In this document: one piece after another, positions 52,601 through 60,700 of the stretch
Layout of the letters: each line of letters starts with the position of its first letter
Numbering within the stretch: position 1 is the stretch's first letter
Origin: Sphingobacterium psychroaquaticum
GTDB lineage: Bacteria > Bacteroidota > Bacteroidia > Sphingobacteriales > Sphingobacteriaceae
Direction: 5' to 3'
Assembly (NCBI RefSeq): GCF_900177625.1
Contig: NZ_FXAU01000001.1
Location: 312,475-376,474 of the forward strand
Length of the DNA: 64,000 nucleotides
Made by a program: the position numbers and the translations under genes
The notes under the pieces: model-generated
The model's database searches: none
Seen by the model: the letters and a program-made list of their open reading frames with translations, nothing else
What the model was told of the DNA's origin: nothing

Positions 52601-54061
52601 GACGGTTTTGGCCATTGGGGTGAACATTTTTCCTTCGACACCCACCAGGGTTAAGATCGGAATATAAACAATCAGGATAATGATCTCCCCAAAGGCAGCC
52701 TGTGTCCGTATTTTGGAAGCCGAGTCAAAAACCTCTTGATCCATCTCCGCTTGGGATAGCCTATGTGTTGTTTTGCGCAAGCCCAGGTGATGTAAAGTTG
52801 CTTCGACGACAATGACTGCCCCATCCACAATCAAGCCGAAGTCGATCGCACCTAAGCTCATCAGATTGGCACTCACACCAAAGACATTCATTAAGCCTAA
52901 GGCGAATAGCAGGGAGAGGGGAATGGCAGAAGCCACAATTAAGCCTGCACGAAGATTACCCAAGAAGATCACCAACACAAAAACCACAATCAACGCCCCT
53001 TCAATGAGGTTTCGTTGGACCGTATTGATCGCGCGATCCACCAGATCAGTTCGGTCGAGGTATGCTTCGATGACCACATCCTTAGGGAGGGAGTTCTGAA
53101 TGGTTGGCAGCTTTTCTTTAACGCGCTGGACAACCTCATTACTGTTTTCACCTTTCAGCATCATCACCACACCACCCACGGCATCCACTTCACCGTTATA
53201 GGTCAATGCACCATAGCGAACCGCACTACCAAAGCGTACTTCGGCAACATCCTTAATGAAGATGGGAACCGTTCCGCTGGTCTTTACGGGGATATTGCCG
53301 ACATCCTCCAAGGAGGTAACCAGGCCGATACCTCGTATAAAGTAGGCATTTGGTTTTTTGTCGATATAGGCGCCTCCCGTATTTTGGTTATTCTGCTCTA
53401 AGGCCGTAAAGATCTCGGGAATACTGACACCCATGGCCAGCAGGCGCGTCGGATTTACCGCGACCTCATACTGCTTCAATTCGCCGCCAAAGCTATTTAC
53501 TTCGGCAATGCCGGGCGTACCGTAGAGCTGTCGCGCTACGATCCAGTCCTGCATCTCGCGCAGGTCTTTCGCATTATATTTGTGTTCGCTCCCTTTCTTG
53601 GGGTGAATAATATATTGATATACCTCACCCAAACCGGTACTTACCGGTGCCATTTCTGGTGTTCCGATACCTTTCGGAATGTCCTCGTTGGCCTCTTGTA
53701 ACCGCTCATTAATAAGCTGGCGGGCAAAATAAATATCGACACTTTCTTTAAAAACAACGGTAATAACAGAAAGACCGAAGCGGGAAATACTGCGTATCTC
53801 CTCGATATCCGGAATGTTTGCGATACTTTGTTCAATCGGAAAGGTCACGAGTTGCTCCACCTCTTGTCCGGCCAAAGTAGGGCAGGAGGTGAATATCTGC
53901 ACCTGATTGTTCGTAATATCAGGTACGGCGTCTATCGGTAGCTTGGTTGCACTCCAAAGCCCCCAGACGATAAGCAATAGGGTCATTATACCAATAATAA
54001 CCTTATTCTTTATGCTAAAATTTATGATTTTATCTAACACATTGAAAATGTTAATATCCAA
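49688..54061 (-). CDS. Heavy-metal RND pump fused to TolC-like outer-membrane channel
   Basis: A 1457-residue fusion. Residues 1 to about 1040 are a CusA/CzcA-type RND transporter: VPDITNNQVQIFT, porter domains, GAIDFGLIVDGAVIVVE in TM4 (proton-relay acidic residues), ALFGVAVLNGIVLIG, and 12 helices. Residues about 1065-1457 are an outer-membrane efflux protein (TolC) domain (MTLQRALETAIQNNPQLRVNNLEIQAAEAL; ELQNAMNQYTQN). Between them, from Met1043, MGKKVIPSTLLVLFFFSGLLSTQAQ looks exactly like a signal peptide; in the fusion it would be a thirteenth membrane pass leading into the periplasm. Similar fusions are known in Bacteroidota. Confidence 0.94.
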   Translation of the reverse strand: MDINIFNVLDKIINFSIKNKVIIGIMTLLLIVWGLWSATKLPIDAVPDITNNQVQIFTSCPTLAGQEVEQLVTFPIEQSIANIPDIEEIRSISRFGLSVITVVFKESVDIYFARQLINERLQEANEDIPKGIGTPEMAPVSTGLGEVYQYIIHPKKGSEHKYNAKDLREMQDWIVARQLYGTPGIAEVNSFGGELKQYEVAVNPTRLLAMGVSIPEIFTALEQNNQNTGGAYIDKKPNAYFIRGIGLVTSLEDVGNIPVKTSGTVPIFIKDVAEVRFGSAVRYGALTYNGEVDAVGGVVMMLKGENSNEVVQRVKEKLPTIQNSLPKDVVIEAYLDRTDLVDRAINTVQRNLIEGALIVVFVLVIFLGNLRAGLIVASAIPLSLLFALGLMNVFGVSANLMSLGAIDFGLIVDGAVIVVEATLHHLGLRKTTHRLSQAEMDQEVFDSASKIRTQAAFGEIIILIVYIPILTLVGVEGKMFTPMAKTVGFAILGALILSLTYIPMMCALFLPRTGHTKKTFSDKMMDRLHAAYAPLLDKAIRFKYMVVATTVAVFAIALLFFSRMGGEFIPQLQEGDYAFHCILPQGSSLSQSIETSMQASRIIKSFDEVKMVVGKTGSAEVPTDPMPPEATDMMVILKPEKEWKSGRSYAELGDAIMEKLEVIPGVFFEKNQPIQMRFNELMTGIRQDVAVKIFGENMDTLAMYAQQVATVVQSTPGATQPQVEQVAGLPQINITYDRTRMANYGLTVQDVNDMVSTAFAGRSTGVVYENERRFDLVVRLDSTFRSSIDDVSHLMIPVANGQQVPLSQVADIDMKLGPAQISREAGKRRIVVGFNVADRDVQSVVNDIQQQLSAKVPLPTGYYYTYGGQFENLQQASQRLLIAVPVSLLLIFLLLYFTFHSIKQAILIFTAIPMSAIGGIFALMLRDMPFSISAGIGFIALFGVAVLNGIVLIGKFNQLEKEGVTNILERIKQGTQIRLRPVLMTATVASLGFLPMALSTSAGAEVQKPLATVVIGGLVTATFLTLFVLPLLYLFFYTKFKPMGKKVIPSTLLVLFFFSGLLSTQAQERMTLQRALETAIQNNPQLRVNNLEIQAAEALRKTSGELPKMDVNIQVGNNEGFEFNDGITIAQNIPFPTIFKAKRGLNEAQVKAREWAKAVSVNELQKEVRSYFYQLEYLQHNARELYTLDSIYTDFTRIAQLRYKAGDTKKVDISTAEAKRGEINLLLQQNKMLHDNAYNSLKMLIRSPTDFQVVSSGAYEPMLLTTVVDTTVLEQHPQVQAWYQEAKIAEETKKVERASGLPDFTLGYNNISLIGPHERNGVEKYYGRGQRFNYVDVGIAIPLTFGATKARVRALDYQQQAAVQSAQWQQQQLRTELQNAMNQYTQNVAQYRYFKEQALPNARDIIGAAQLGYQAGDISYVEYLFALQTATDIHLNYLRSIQEVNASVVLIYSLINQ

Positions 54062-54123
54062 TAAAAAGAATCTGTTTTATACAGAACCTTTGTTTACATC
54101 CTTAGAAAATACAATCTCTTCTG

Positions 54124-54462
54124 TTAAACCCGGGGAGGCTGCCAGATGTTTTCTAAAATATTGGAAATTAAAGGGAACTTTTCACGGGTGATCTCCATCG
54201 GTAGGAAGGTCGTGAAAGGTTTTTCGACATGAATGGTTTGGAAATATATGGTGCTTAAGGTAATGCCACAGCAGGAGCAGCTGCAAAATGGAGAGCAGCT
54301 ATCTTGTTTATGATCATGCGAACCTGTTTTTTCTGCTTGGTGGTTATGTTGTACCAACGAAGTTGCCGCCATCTGAGATGGAGGAACCAGGTCATTATCG
54401 GTGCACGGCATCAGCGTAAGCGCCAATACATAGACCAGTAATATCGTTGATAACCATTTCAT
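54124..54462 (-). CDS. Small His/Cys-rich exported protein, DUF6660-like
   Basis: A 112-residue protein starting with a signal-like helix (MKWLSTILLVYVLALTLMPC). A metal-binding stretch follows: HNHQAEKTGSHDHKQDSCSPFCSCSCCG (about 40-68). The length and HxH...CSPFCxCxCC pattern match the small proteins that precede CusA-type pumps in Bacteroidota (DUF6660 as I recall). It is 62 bp upstream of the pump on the same strand. Probable periplasmic or outer-membrane metal handler. Confidence 0.82.
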   Translation of the reverse strand: MKWLSTILLVYVLALTLMPCTDNDLVPPSQMAATSLVQHNHQAEKTGSHDHKQDSCSPFCSCSCCGITLSTIYFQTIHVEKPFTTFLPMEITREKFPLISNILENIWQPPRV

Positions 54463-54477
54463 TGTTATACAATGGTA
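54460..54477 (-). promoter_or_regulatory. Putative near-leaderless promoter and palindrome at the metal-efflux operon start
   Basis: CATTGT-TAT-ACAATG (54460-54474) is a perfect interrupted palindrome that includes the ATG of the DUF6660-like gene. On the minus strand TACCATTG (54477-54470), one base off TAnnTTTG, ends 7 nt before the ATG. A metal-responsive repressor site is possible. Confidence 0.4.
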
Positions 54478-54576
54478 CGAAATAATACCCTAAAAAACGA
54501 GGTCAATTCGAATTTTTAAGCTTCTCTTTAACAATTGCTTAACGTTTATTTTTCGGAGTTTACTGATTTTAAACCG

Positions 54577-54584
54577 TATCTTCG
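54577..54584 (+). promoter_or_regulatory. Possible -7 element of the desaturase gene
   Basis: TATCTTCG (54577-54584), one base from TAnnTTTG, lies 67 bp before the ATG at 54652. Weak evidence; no clear -33 box. Confidence 0.3.
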
Positions 54585-54651
54585 ACAAAATTATTAACAG
54601 TTAATTGTACGAAAAGCTAAGCAACGCTATTCCCTTCTCTGAACAAGTAAA

Positions 54652-55713
54652 ATGAGTAAATCTATTAAATTTGACAATGCTAATGCGTTGTTTTCCAAAT
54701 CGCTAAAGCTTCGGATTAACGATTATTTCAGTCATACTTTTCAAAAGAAAACGGGAAATAGACGGATTTTTATCAAGGCGACGGTGCTATTGAGCACCTT
54801 TATTGCACTCTATATAGCGTTGGTGTTCTTGCCATTGCATTGGGCAATCCATATCGTTCTATGCATGTTGTTTGGTGTTAACCTCGCCGCAATCGGTTTT
54901 AATATTATGCATGATGCGGGGCATAATTCCTTTTCGAGCAACAAAAACATGAATACCGTCCTTTCGTACACCTTAAATCTGCTGGGCGGAAATATTTATT
55001 TCTGGAAACTAAAGCATAATATTGCGCATCATACTTATACCAATATTGATGGCGAAGATCATGATATCGAGGTGAAGTTTATGCGTATACATCACGATCA
55101 GCTACTCAAAAAGCACCACCGTTATCAACCCATTTATTTTATTTTGTTGTATGGGGTGTCGTATCTGGCCTGGATTTTTTACCAGGATTATGAGAAATAC
55201 TTCCGCCAAAAGATGGGGGGGAGCTCGGATACTTTTCATTTCCCGCTGCGGGAGAAAGTGATCTTTTGGACGAGTAAAATTTTACATTTTGTTTTGTTTA
55301 TTGTTATTCCCGTGCTGTTTGTTGGTTGGTTACCTACATTGATCGGTTTGCTTATTGCAGGGGTGGTTTGTGGGATTAGCCTGGCGACTGTTTTCCAGTT
55401 GGCGCATGTGGTGACGGAAACCGAATTTAAAACGATCGAAGGAGCCAAAGTAGAAGAAGAATGGATGGTGCACCAGATCCAGTCGACGGCTAACTTTGCC
55501 ACGAAAAGTAAAGTGCTGACCTGGATATTGGGGGGGCTGAACTTTCAAGTAGAGCATCACTTGTTCCCTAAAATAAGCCATGTGCATTATCCTGCTTTAA
55601 ATCGTATTGTCCAGCAAACATGCCGCGAACATAATATCCCTTACGTGGAGTTTTCTACCTTCTGGAAGGCTTTCCAATCGCATGTTAAAGTGATTCAGTT
55701 GATGTCTAAATAG
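54652..55713 (+). CDS. Membrane fatty acid (acyl-CoA/lipid) desaturase
   Basis: A 353-residue membrane di-iron desaturase. The three histidine boxes are intact: HDAGH (87-91), HNIAHH (122-127) and QVEHH (299-303). The QxxHH third box is typical of front-end/linoleoyl-type desaturases, although no cytochrome b5 domain is fused. Four membrane helices are apparent. Adjusts membrane lipid unsaturation. Monocistronic. Confidence 0.93.
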   Translation: MSKSIKFDNANALFSKSLKLRINDYFSHTFQKKTGNRRIFIKATVLLSTFIALYIALVFLPLHWAIHIVLCMLFGVNLAAIGFNIMHDAGHNSFSSNKNMNTVLSYTLNLLGGNIYFWKLKHNIAHHTYTNIDGEDHDIEVKFMRIHHDQLLKKHHRYQPIYFILLYGVSYLAWIFYQDYEKYFRQKMGGSSDTFHFPLREKVIFWTSKILHFVLFIVIPVLFVGWLPTLIGLLIAGVVCGISLATVFQLAHVVTETEFKTIEGAKVEEEWMVHQIQSTANFATKSKVLTWILGGLNFQVEHHLFPKISHVHYPALNRIVQQTCREHNIPYVEFSTFWKAFQSHVKVIQLMSK

Positions 55714-55784
55714 CTGGTTTTTATTATTTCCTTTTACAACATTTATTTGAATTATACGAGCTGTAAATCAACCTGTTATAAAAG

Positions 55785-55825
55785 TGTCCCCTTTTTGTCC
55801 CCTTTTTTCTCTTGGTATTGTCCCC
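55785..55825 (+). promoter_or_regulatory. Phased TGTCCCC repeats upstream of the collar-protein/type IX operon
   Basis: TGTCCCC at 55785-55791, 55796-55802 and 55819-55825: spacings 11 and 23 bp, about one and two helical turns. Each is followed by a pyrimidine run. A same-face tandem activator site is likely; the protein is unknown. No TAnnTTTG box is found downstream, suggesting an alternative sigma factor or activator dependence. Confidence 0.55.
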
Positions 55826-55842
55826 TCTCTTTGCGTTATTTT

Positions 55843-55900
55843 GATTAACCGTTGTTAAGATTAACCAAAAACACTGGAAACTGACATACCCATATGTCAG
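55843..55900 (+). promoter_or_regulatory. GATTAACC direct repeats and 8-bp hairpin
   Basis: GATTAACC repeats at 55843-55850 and 55859-55866. A perfect hairpin CTGACATA-N4-TATGTCAG follows at 55881-55900, about 50 bp before the first collar gene. Promoter or leader elements of this operon; roles unknown. Confidence 0.45.
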
Positions 55901-55948
55901 CGAATGTGCTGTTAATGGCGGTTTACTACAACACCGAATTAACAGACT

Positions 55949-56596
55949 ATGGATAATAATAATCGTAGAGATTTTTTAAAGAACAGTGGTTTACTGCTGG
56001 GTAGTTTACTGCTGTCAGGAAGAGCGATGGGAAGCCTAGGTGCCGACGGTACCTTTGGCGGAACGGAACCTTATATGGGAGAGATTTGTCTTTTTCCGTA
56101 TGCCTTTGCGCCGAAAGGTTGGGCTCCGTGTAATGGACAAATATTAAATATTTCAACAAATACGGCTTTGTTTTCGCTATTAGGTACTATGTATGGCGGG
56201 GACGGCCGAACCACTTTTGGCTTACCGGATCTCCGCGGACGGGTGCCGATAGGCTGGGTTCCCGGAGGATCTTATCCCCAAGGGCAGCCTGGGGGGGAGG
56301 TTGCGCATACCTTGACGATGCAGGAAATGCCTATGCACAACCATGGTGGACAGCTGACTATACAGGAGCAAGTTGGGGACGTTGCAAATCAAAGCTCCCC
56401 GATCAATAATTATCCCGCAACGAACCCACAGTATAACAATCGTTTTTCATCGACCAAGGACGAAGTGATGCAGGAATACCCGCTTGATGTGAACGCCTCT
56501 TTGCAAGGTGGGAATCAGGCTCACAATAATATGCAGCCTTTTTTAACACTTAATTTTTGTATTGCACTTACCGGTATATATCCCCCAAGATCATAA
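55949..56596 (+). CDS. Phage tail collar domain protein with Tat-like signal
   Basis: A 215-residue protein of the tail-collar/microcystin-dependent (MdpB-like) family. The N-terminus NRRDFLKNSGLLLGSLLL fits a twin-arginine signal (RRxFLK) although no cofactor domain follows. The collar unit (about 40-213) has GEICLFPYAFAPKGWAPCNGQ, LLGTMYGGDGRTTFGLPDLRGRVPIG and the end HNNMQPFLTLNFCIALTG. These domains form trimeric collars in phage; chromosomal copies have unknown roles. No phage genes adjoin. The next gene starts 3 bp later. Confidence 0.9.
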   Translation: MDNNNRRDFLKNSGLLLGSLLLSGRAMGSLGADGTFGGTEPYMGEICLFPYAFAPKGWAPCNGQILNISTNTALFSLLGTMYGGDGRTTFGLPDLRGRVPIGWVPGGSYPQGQPGGEVAHTLTMQEMPMHNHGGQLTIQEQVGDVANQSSPINNYPATNPQYNNRFSSTKDEVMQEYPLDVNASLQGGNQAHNNMQPFLTLNFCIALTGIYPPRS

Positions 56597-56599
56597 GTT

Positions 56600-57694
56600 A
56601 TGGAACCTTTTGTTGGAGAAATAAGAATATTTGGGTGCAATTATGCACCTATAGGTTGGGCGTTTTGTAATGGTGCGATATTACCTGTACAAGCGTATTC
56701 AACATTGTCTGCTGTTATTGGAACACGATTTGGAGGCGATGGAACGACTACCGTAGGACTTCCTAGTATGAATGGGAATGCGCCAATAGGTAGGGGTCAG
56801 GGTCCTGGCTTAAGTCCTCGGAATGTGGGGGATAAAGTAGGTCTATCGAATGTGACTTTAGGGCTTAATGAAATACCTGCGCATCAACATACCTTTGAAG
56901 GAAAAGCAAATGTGGCGACGGCTGCCAATACGGCGAGCCCCGCACAGAGCTATGTAGCAGAAGCAACGGGTAAAGAGTTGTATACCAGTGTTCCAAAATC
57001 TGGAGCAACAGAGCATATTGTACTTGCTCCAGCCGGAGGTACACAGCCTCATAATAATATGCAACCTTATTTGGCGATGAACTTCTGTATTGCTACCGAA
57101 GGTATATTTCCTGTAAGAGGAGATGGAGGCTCTCCTGTTGAGGCTTATGTTGGTGAGATAAAGATGTTTGCCGGCGATTATGCTCCGATGGGTTGGGCTT
57201 TTTGTGATGGAAAAGAGATGAGCATCAGTGAAAATGAGACTTTGTATACGTTGCTGGGGACCACCTTTGGCGGAAATGGTCAAACGACTTTTATGTTACC
57301 TGATCTTCGTGGGCGTCTGCCTATTGGACTGGGGCAAAGTCCGGGACAACCTAATTATACGTTGGGACAAAGGGCTGGAGCAGAAACGACCACCATACTG
57401 TCAACACAATTGCCGACGCATACACATTTGACACCCGAGTCAGCAGGGGGCAAGAGAATAAAATATGGAAATGCGAGTGCTTCGGGAGATTCCGGTAGCC
57501 CTTTGGGGCGCCATGCGGCCATTGTACCGGGGTTAAAACAGTATGGTAAGACCGCATCAACAAATAAAACAGGCGCGTTCACAAAGGGGGTAACGGCTCT
57601 TGCGGGCGCAACTTTGCCACATGAGAATATGCAACCTTCTCTCGCGGTTAGTTTTATTATATGCCTTTACGGCATTTTTCCTTCCCAGTTTTAA
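56600..57694 (+). CDS. Tandem double tail-collar domain protein
   Basis: A 364-residue protein made of two collar units in tandem (about 1-172 and 176-364). Each opens with a PFVGEIRIFGCNYAPIGWAFCNG or AYVGEIKMFAGDYAPMGWAFCDG-type segment, has the GGDGTTTVGLP / GGNGQTTFMLP core, and ends HNNMQPYLAMNFCIATEGIFP / HENMQPSLAVSFIICLYGIFP. No signal peptide is visible, unlike the preceding single-unit protein; it may be carried by a partner. It starts 3 bp after its neighbour and precedes the giant surface protein by 9 bp. Confidence 0.9.
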   Translation: MEPFVGEIRIFGCNYAPIGWAFCNGAILPVQAYSTLSAVIGTRFGGDGTTTVGLPSMNGNAPIGRGQGPGLSPRNVGDKVGLSNVTLGLNEIPAHQHTFEGKANVATAANTASPAQSYVAEATGKELYTSVPKSGATEHIVLAPAGGTQPHNNMQPYLAMNFCIATEGIFPVRGDGGSPVEAYVGEIKMFAGDYAPMGWAFCDGKEMSISENETLYTLLGTTFGGNGQTTFMLPDLRGRLPIGLGQSPGQPNYTLGQRAGAETTTILSTQLPTHTHLTPESAGGKRIKYGNASASGDSGSPLGRHAAIVPGLKQYGKTASTNKTGAFTKGVTALAGATLPHENMQPSLAVSFIICLYGIFPSQF

Positions 57695-57703
57695 TTTCCG
57701 ATC

Positions 57704-60700
57704 ATGATCCAGAGCAATACAATATATCGTCTTTTTTGCAGTGGCTTGCTTCTTATGCTGCTGCTTGTAAAGACGGGCACTAGTTATGCCCAATGCACGG
57801 ATGATTACGGTGTACTCGCTTTTACGGGGTACCAAATCGCCGATGCGGGCAATCCGCAAGGGCAGCAAGATCAATTTTCTTTTATCCTGTTGGAATACCT
57901 ACCTGCGAATACATCTATTTTCTTTACGGACTTTGGTTTGACGGATGTAGGGCAGACCATTTTCCAGACCGTTGCGCAATCGCCCACTGATGGGATTTTG
58001 GAATGGAAATCCACAACGCCATTAGAAGGTGGTACCTTGGTGGTGGTCAAGGTCGGAGACAAAACGGCGACGCATGGAGCGGTAACCGAGACGCTGGGGA
58101 GTTTTAATTTCGGTATCGGCGGGGATCAGTTGTTTGCGTATAAAATGGTAAGTGGAGCAAAAAAACTCCAAGCAGCTTTGTTACTAAATAAAGATGCCTG
58201 GAACCTTAGTATGCCCGCTGTGTCTTCTTCGGCCTCCTTGAATCCAAATCTGCCCCCTGGTTTTAAGCAATCAAAGATGATAAGTTCTCCCGATGAGGAC
58301 GCGTATCAGGCACGTATGAATGTGGGGTTAGCGGTGATGGGCTCACGGCAGACCTTGCGTCAGCAGGTGTTTAACCATCCGCTTACTGTTTTTAACGATA
58401 TCTATAGCAATTTGGCTCAGTTGGAACAACTGGCGGTTGCTTGGAATGTTGATGCACCGACCAAGTCGGCTATCGTGAAGAATGGTATCATCTTATCCAT
58501 AACATCGGATGCCTGTTATTACCAATGGCAGGAAAGTGCGAATGGTGTAGATTTCGTGGATATAGGTCAGGCAACCACTTCGACGATGGTGACGAATGCG
58601 AGTTACAGTTCACCGCGCTGGTTCCGCGTACGGCTAAGTGGCGCCAAAACGGTATATACGGATGCGATTCGTCTCGGTCCACAAAACCTAACCTTGACCG
58701 CAAGTGCAGGTACAACAAGTTATATGACAAACGCAGAAACACCGGGCGCAGCCGTGCCTATCGATCCGGCATTATCGATCGTGCGTTTAGAACCAGAAGG
58801 TCTTTCCAGCGCGAAAGTAGCTATCACAGGTAATTTACAAATGGCGCAAGATGTCTTGTCCTTCACGAACAATCCGGCGACGATGGGGAATATAACGGCA
58901 AGCTTTAACGCTAGTACGGGTGAAATGAAACTTACCTCTAACGGCGCAACAGCTATACCGGAACAATGGCAGCGCGCATTGCAGTCAGTGACATATAGCA
59001 ATTCGAGTAGTGCACCAACTTTAGCAACGCGCACTGTATCTTTTACCCTTACAGGGGAAGCGGAAACCAGTAATACCGTTACCAAGCAGGTGAGTGTGAC
59101 CAAAATAAATACCGCGCCGATAGCGAATAGTGATGCTTATACTGTTAATGAAGACTCGCAGTTGACGGTCGCTGCACCAGGGATTTTGGTGAACGATACC
59201 GACGCGGATGGCGATGCATTGACGGCCGTTTTGGTTGTGGGGCCTTCGTCTGGAACGTTGACATTAAGTGCAAATGGTTCGTTTACGTATACACCGGTAC
59301 CAAATTTCAACGGAACGGATAGTTTTACCTATAAGGCCAATGACGGTACGTCGGACAGCAATATAGCAACGGTTTCTATTTCAGTAACGGCGGTGAATGA
59401 TGCACCTACAGTTACGGTTCCGTCAACGATAACGGTTAAGCAACATGTTGCGACCACGATAACGGGGATTTCGTTTGCTGATATCGATGCTGGAGCAGCG
59501 CCTGTAACGGCGACTTTTTCAATACCTTCGGGCTCGTTGAATGCAACTACGGGATCCGGGGTAACGGTTAGTTCGCAAACACAAACGAATACCATAACCT
59601 TAACGGGAAGTATTGTAGATATCAATACATTTATCGCTATGGGGCGTTTGACATTGACTGTTACAGGGATTGTGTCCCAACAGATGACCGTCAATGTGAA
59701 CGATAATGGTAATACAGGTAGCGGTGGAGCTAAAAATGCTAGTACGTCGTTTCCGATTATCGTAACACCAGCTACCAACCCGAAAGTTACGAATGTAAGT
59801 TCTCCTATGGCTAACGTTGCATATGGCACGGGTAGTGCGATTTCAATAGACGTTACATTTGATCAACCCGTTACCGTAACAACAGGCGGAGGATCACCTA
59901 CACTTTTACTGGAAACGGGCGTGAACGATCAAAAGGCAGTTTACTTCTCAGGTAGTGGAACATCCACGCTGACATTTACCTATGTCGTACAAGCGGGGGA
60001 TGTGTCGTCAGATTTAGATTATAAATCAACATCAGCGCTGGAATTAAATGACAGTAGGATTAAAAATGGTTTGACAGAGGATGCCCTATTAACCTTACCG
60101 ACACCTGGAGCATCGGGCTCGCTGGGCGCAAATAAGAACTTGGTGATCGATGGCGTAGCACCAACGGGTACGATCTTAATTAACAATGGTGCGTTGTATA
60201 CAAATCATCGGGCAGTCACCTTGAGCCTGACCTCCAATAAGAGCAATACGCAGATTCGGTTTTCAAATGATGGTGTAAGCTGGAGCGGATGGGAGACATT
60301 CAGTGTTTCGAGATCGTGGATCTTACTAGAAGGAGATGGTGCAAAAACCGTTTCGGCCCAATTAAGGGATGCGGTAGGGAACGTAAGTACTACCCTGCAT
60401 GATAATATTGTCGTGGATACGCAACCTCCTGTAGTTTTAGGTGTTACGAATGGGGAATTGTATAATACAAATAGAACAATTACCTATGACGAAGGTAATG
60501 CTACTTTGAATGGAGCGAACTTTACATCAGGAACGATTGTTTCGGCAGAAGGGTCTTATACGTTGGTTGTAACGGATGCGGCTGGTAATACAACAATTGT
60601 TTCTTTTACCATCGATAAAACAGCTCCTGTAGTGACTGCTGTAAGTGTGCCAGCCAATGGCTACTATAAGACAAACGATGTGCTGACTTTCGAGCTAACG

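Noticed and set aside
55949..57694. Prophage remnant, because of tail collar domains
   Set aside because: No capsid, tail-tube, integrase or lysis genes adjoin; neighbours are type IX secretion genes, and such collar proteins are common on chromosomes.
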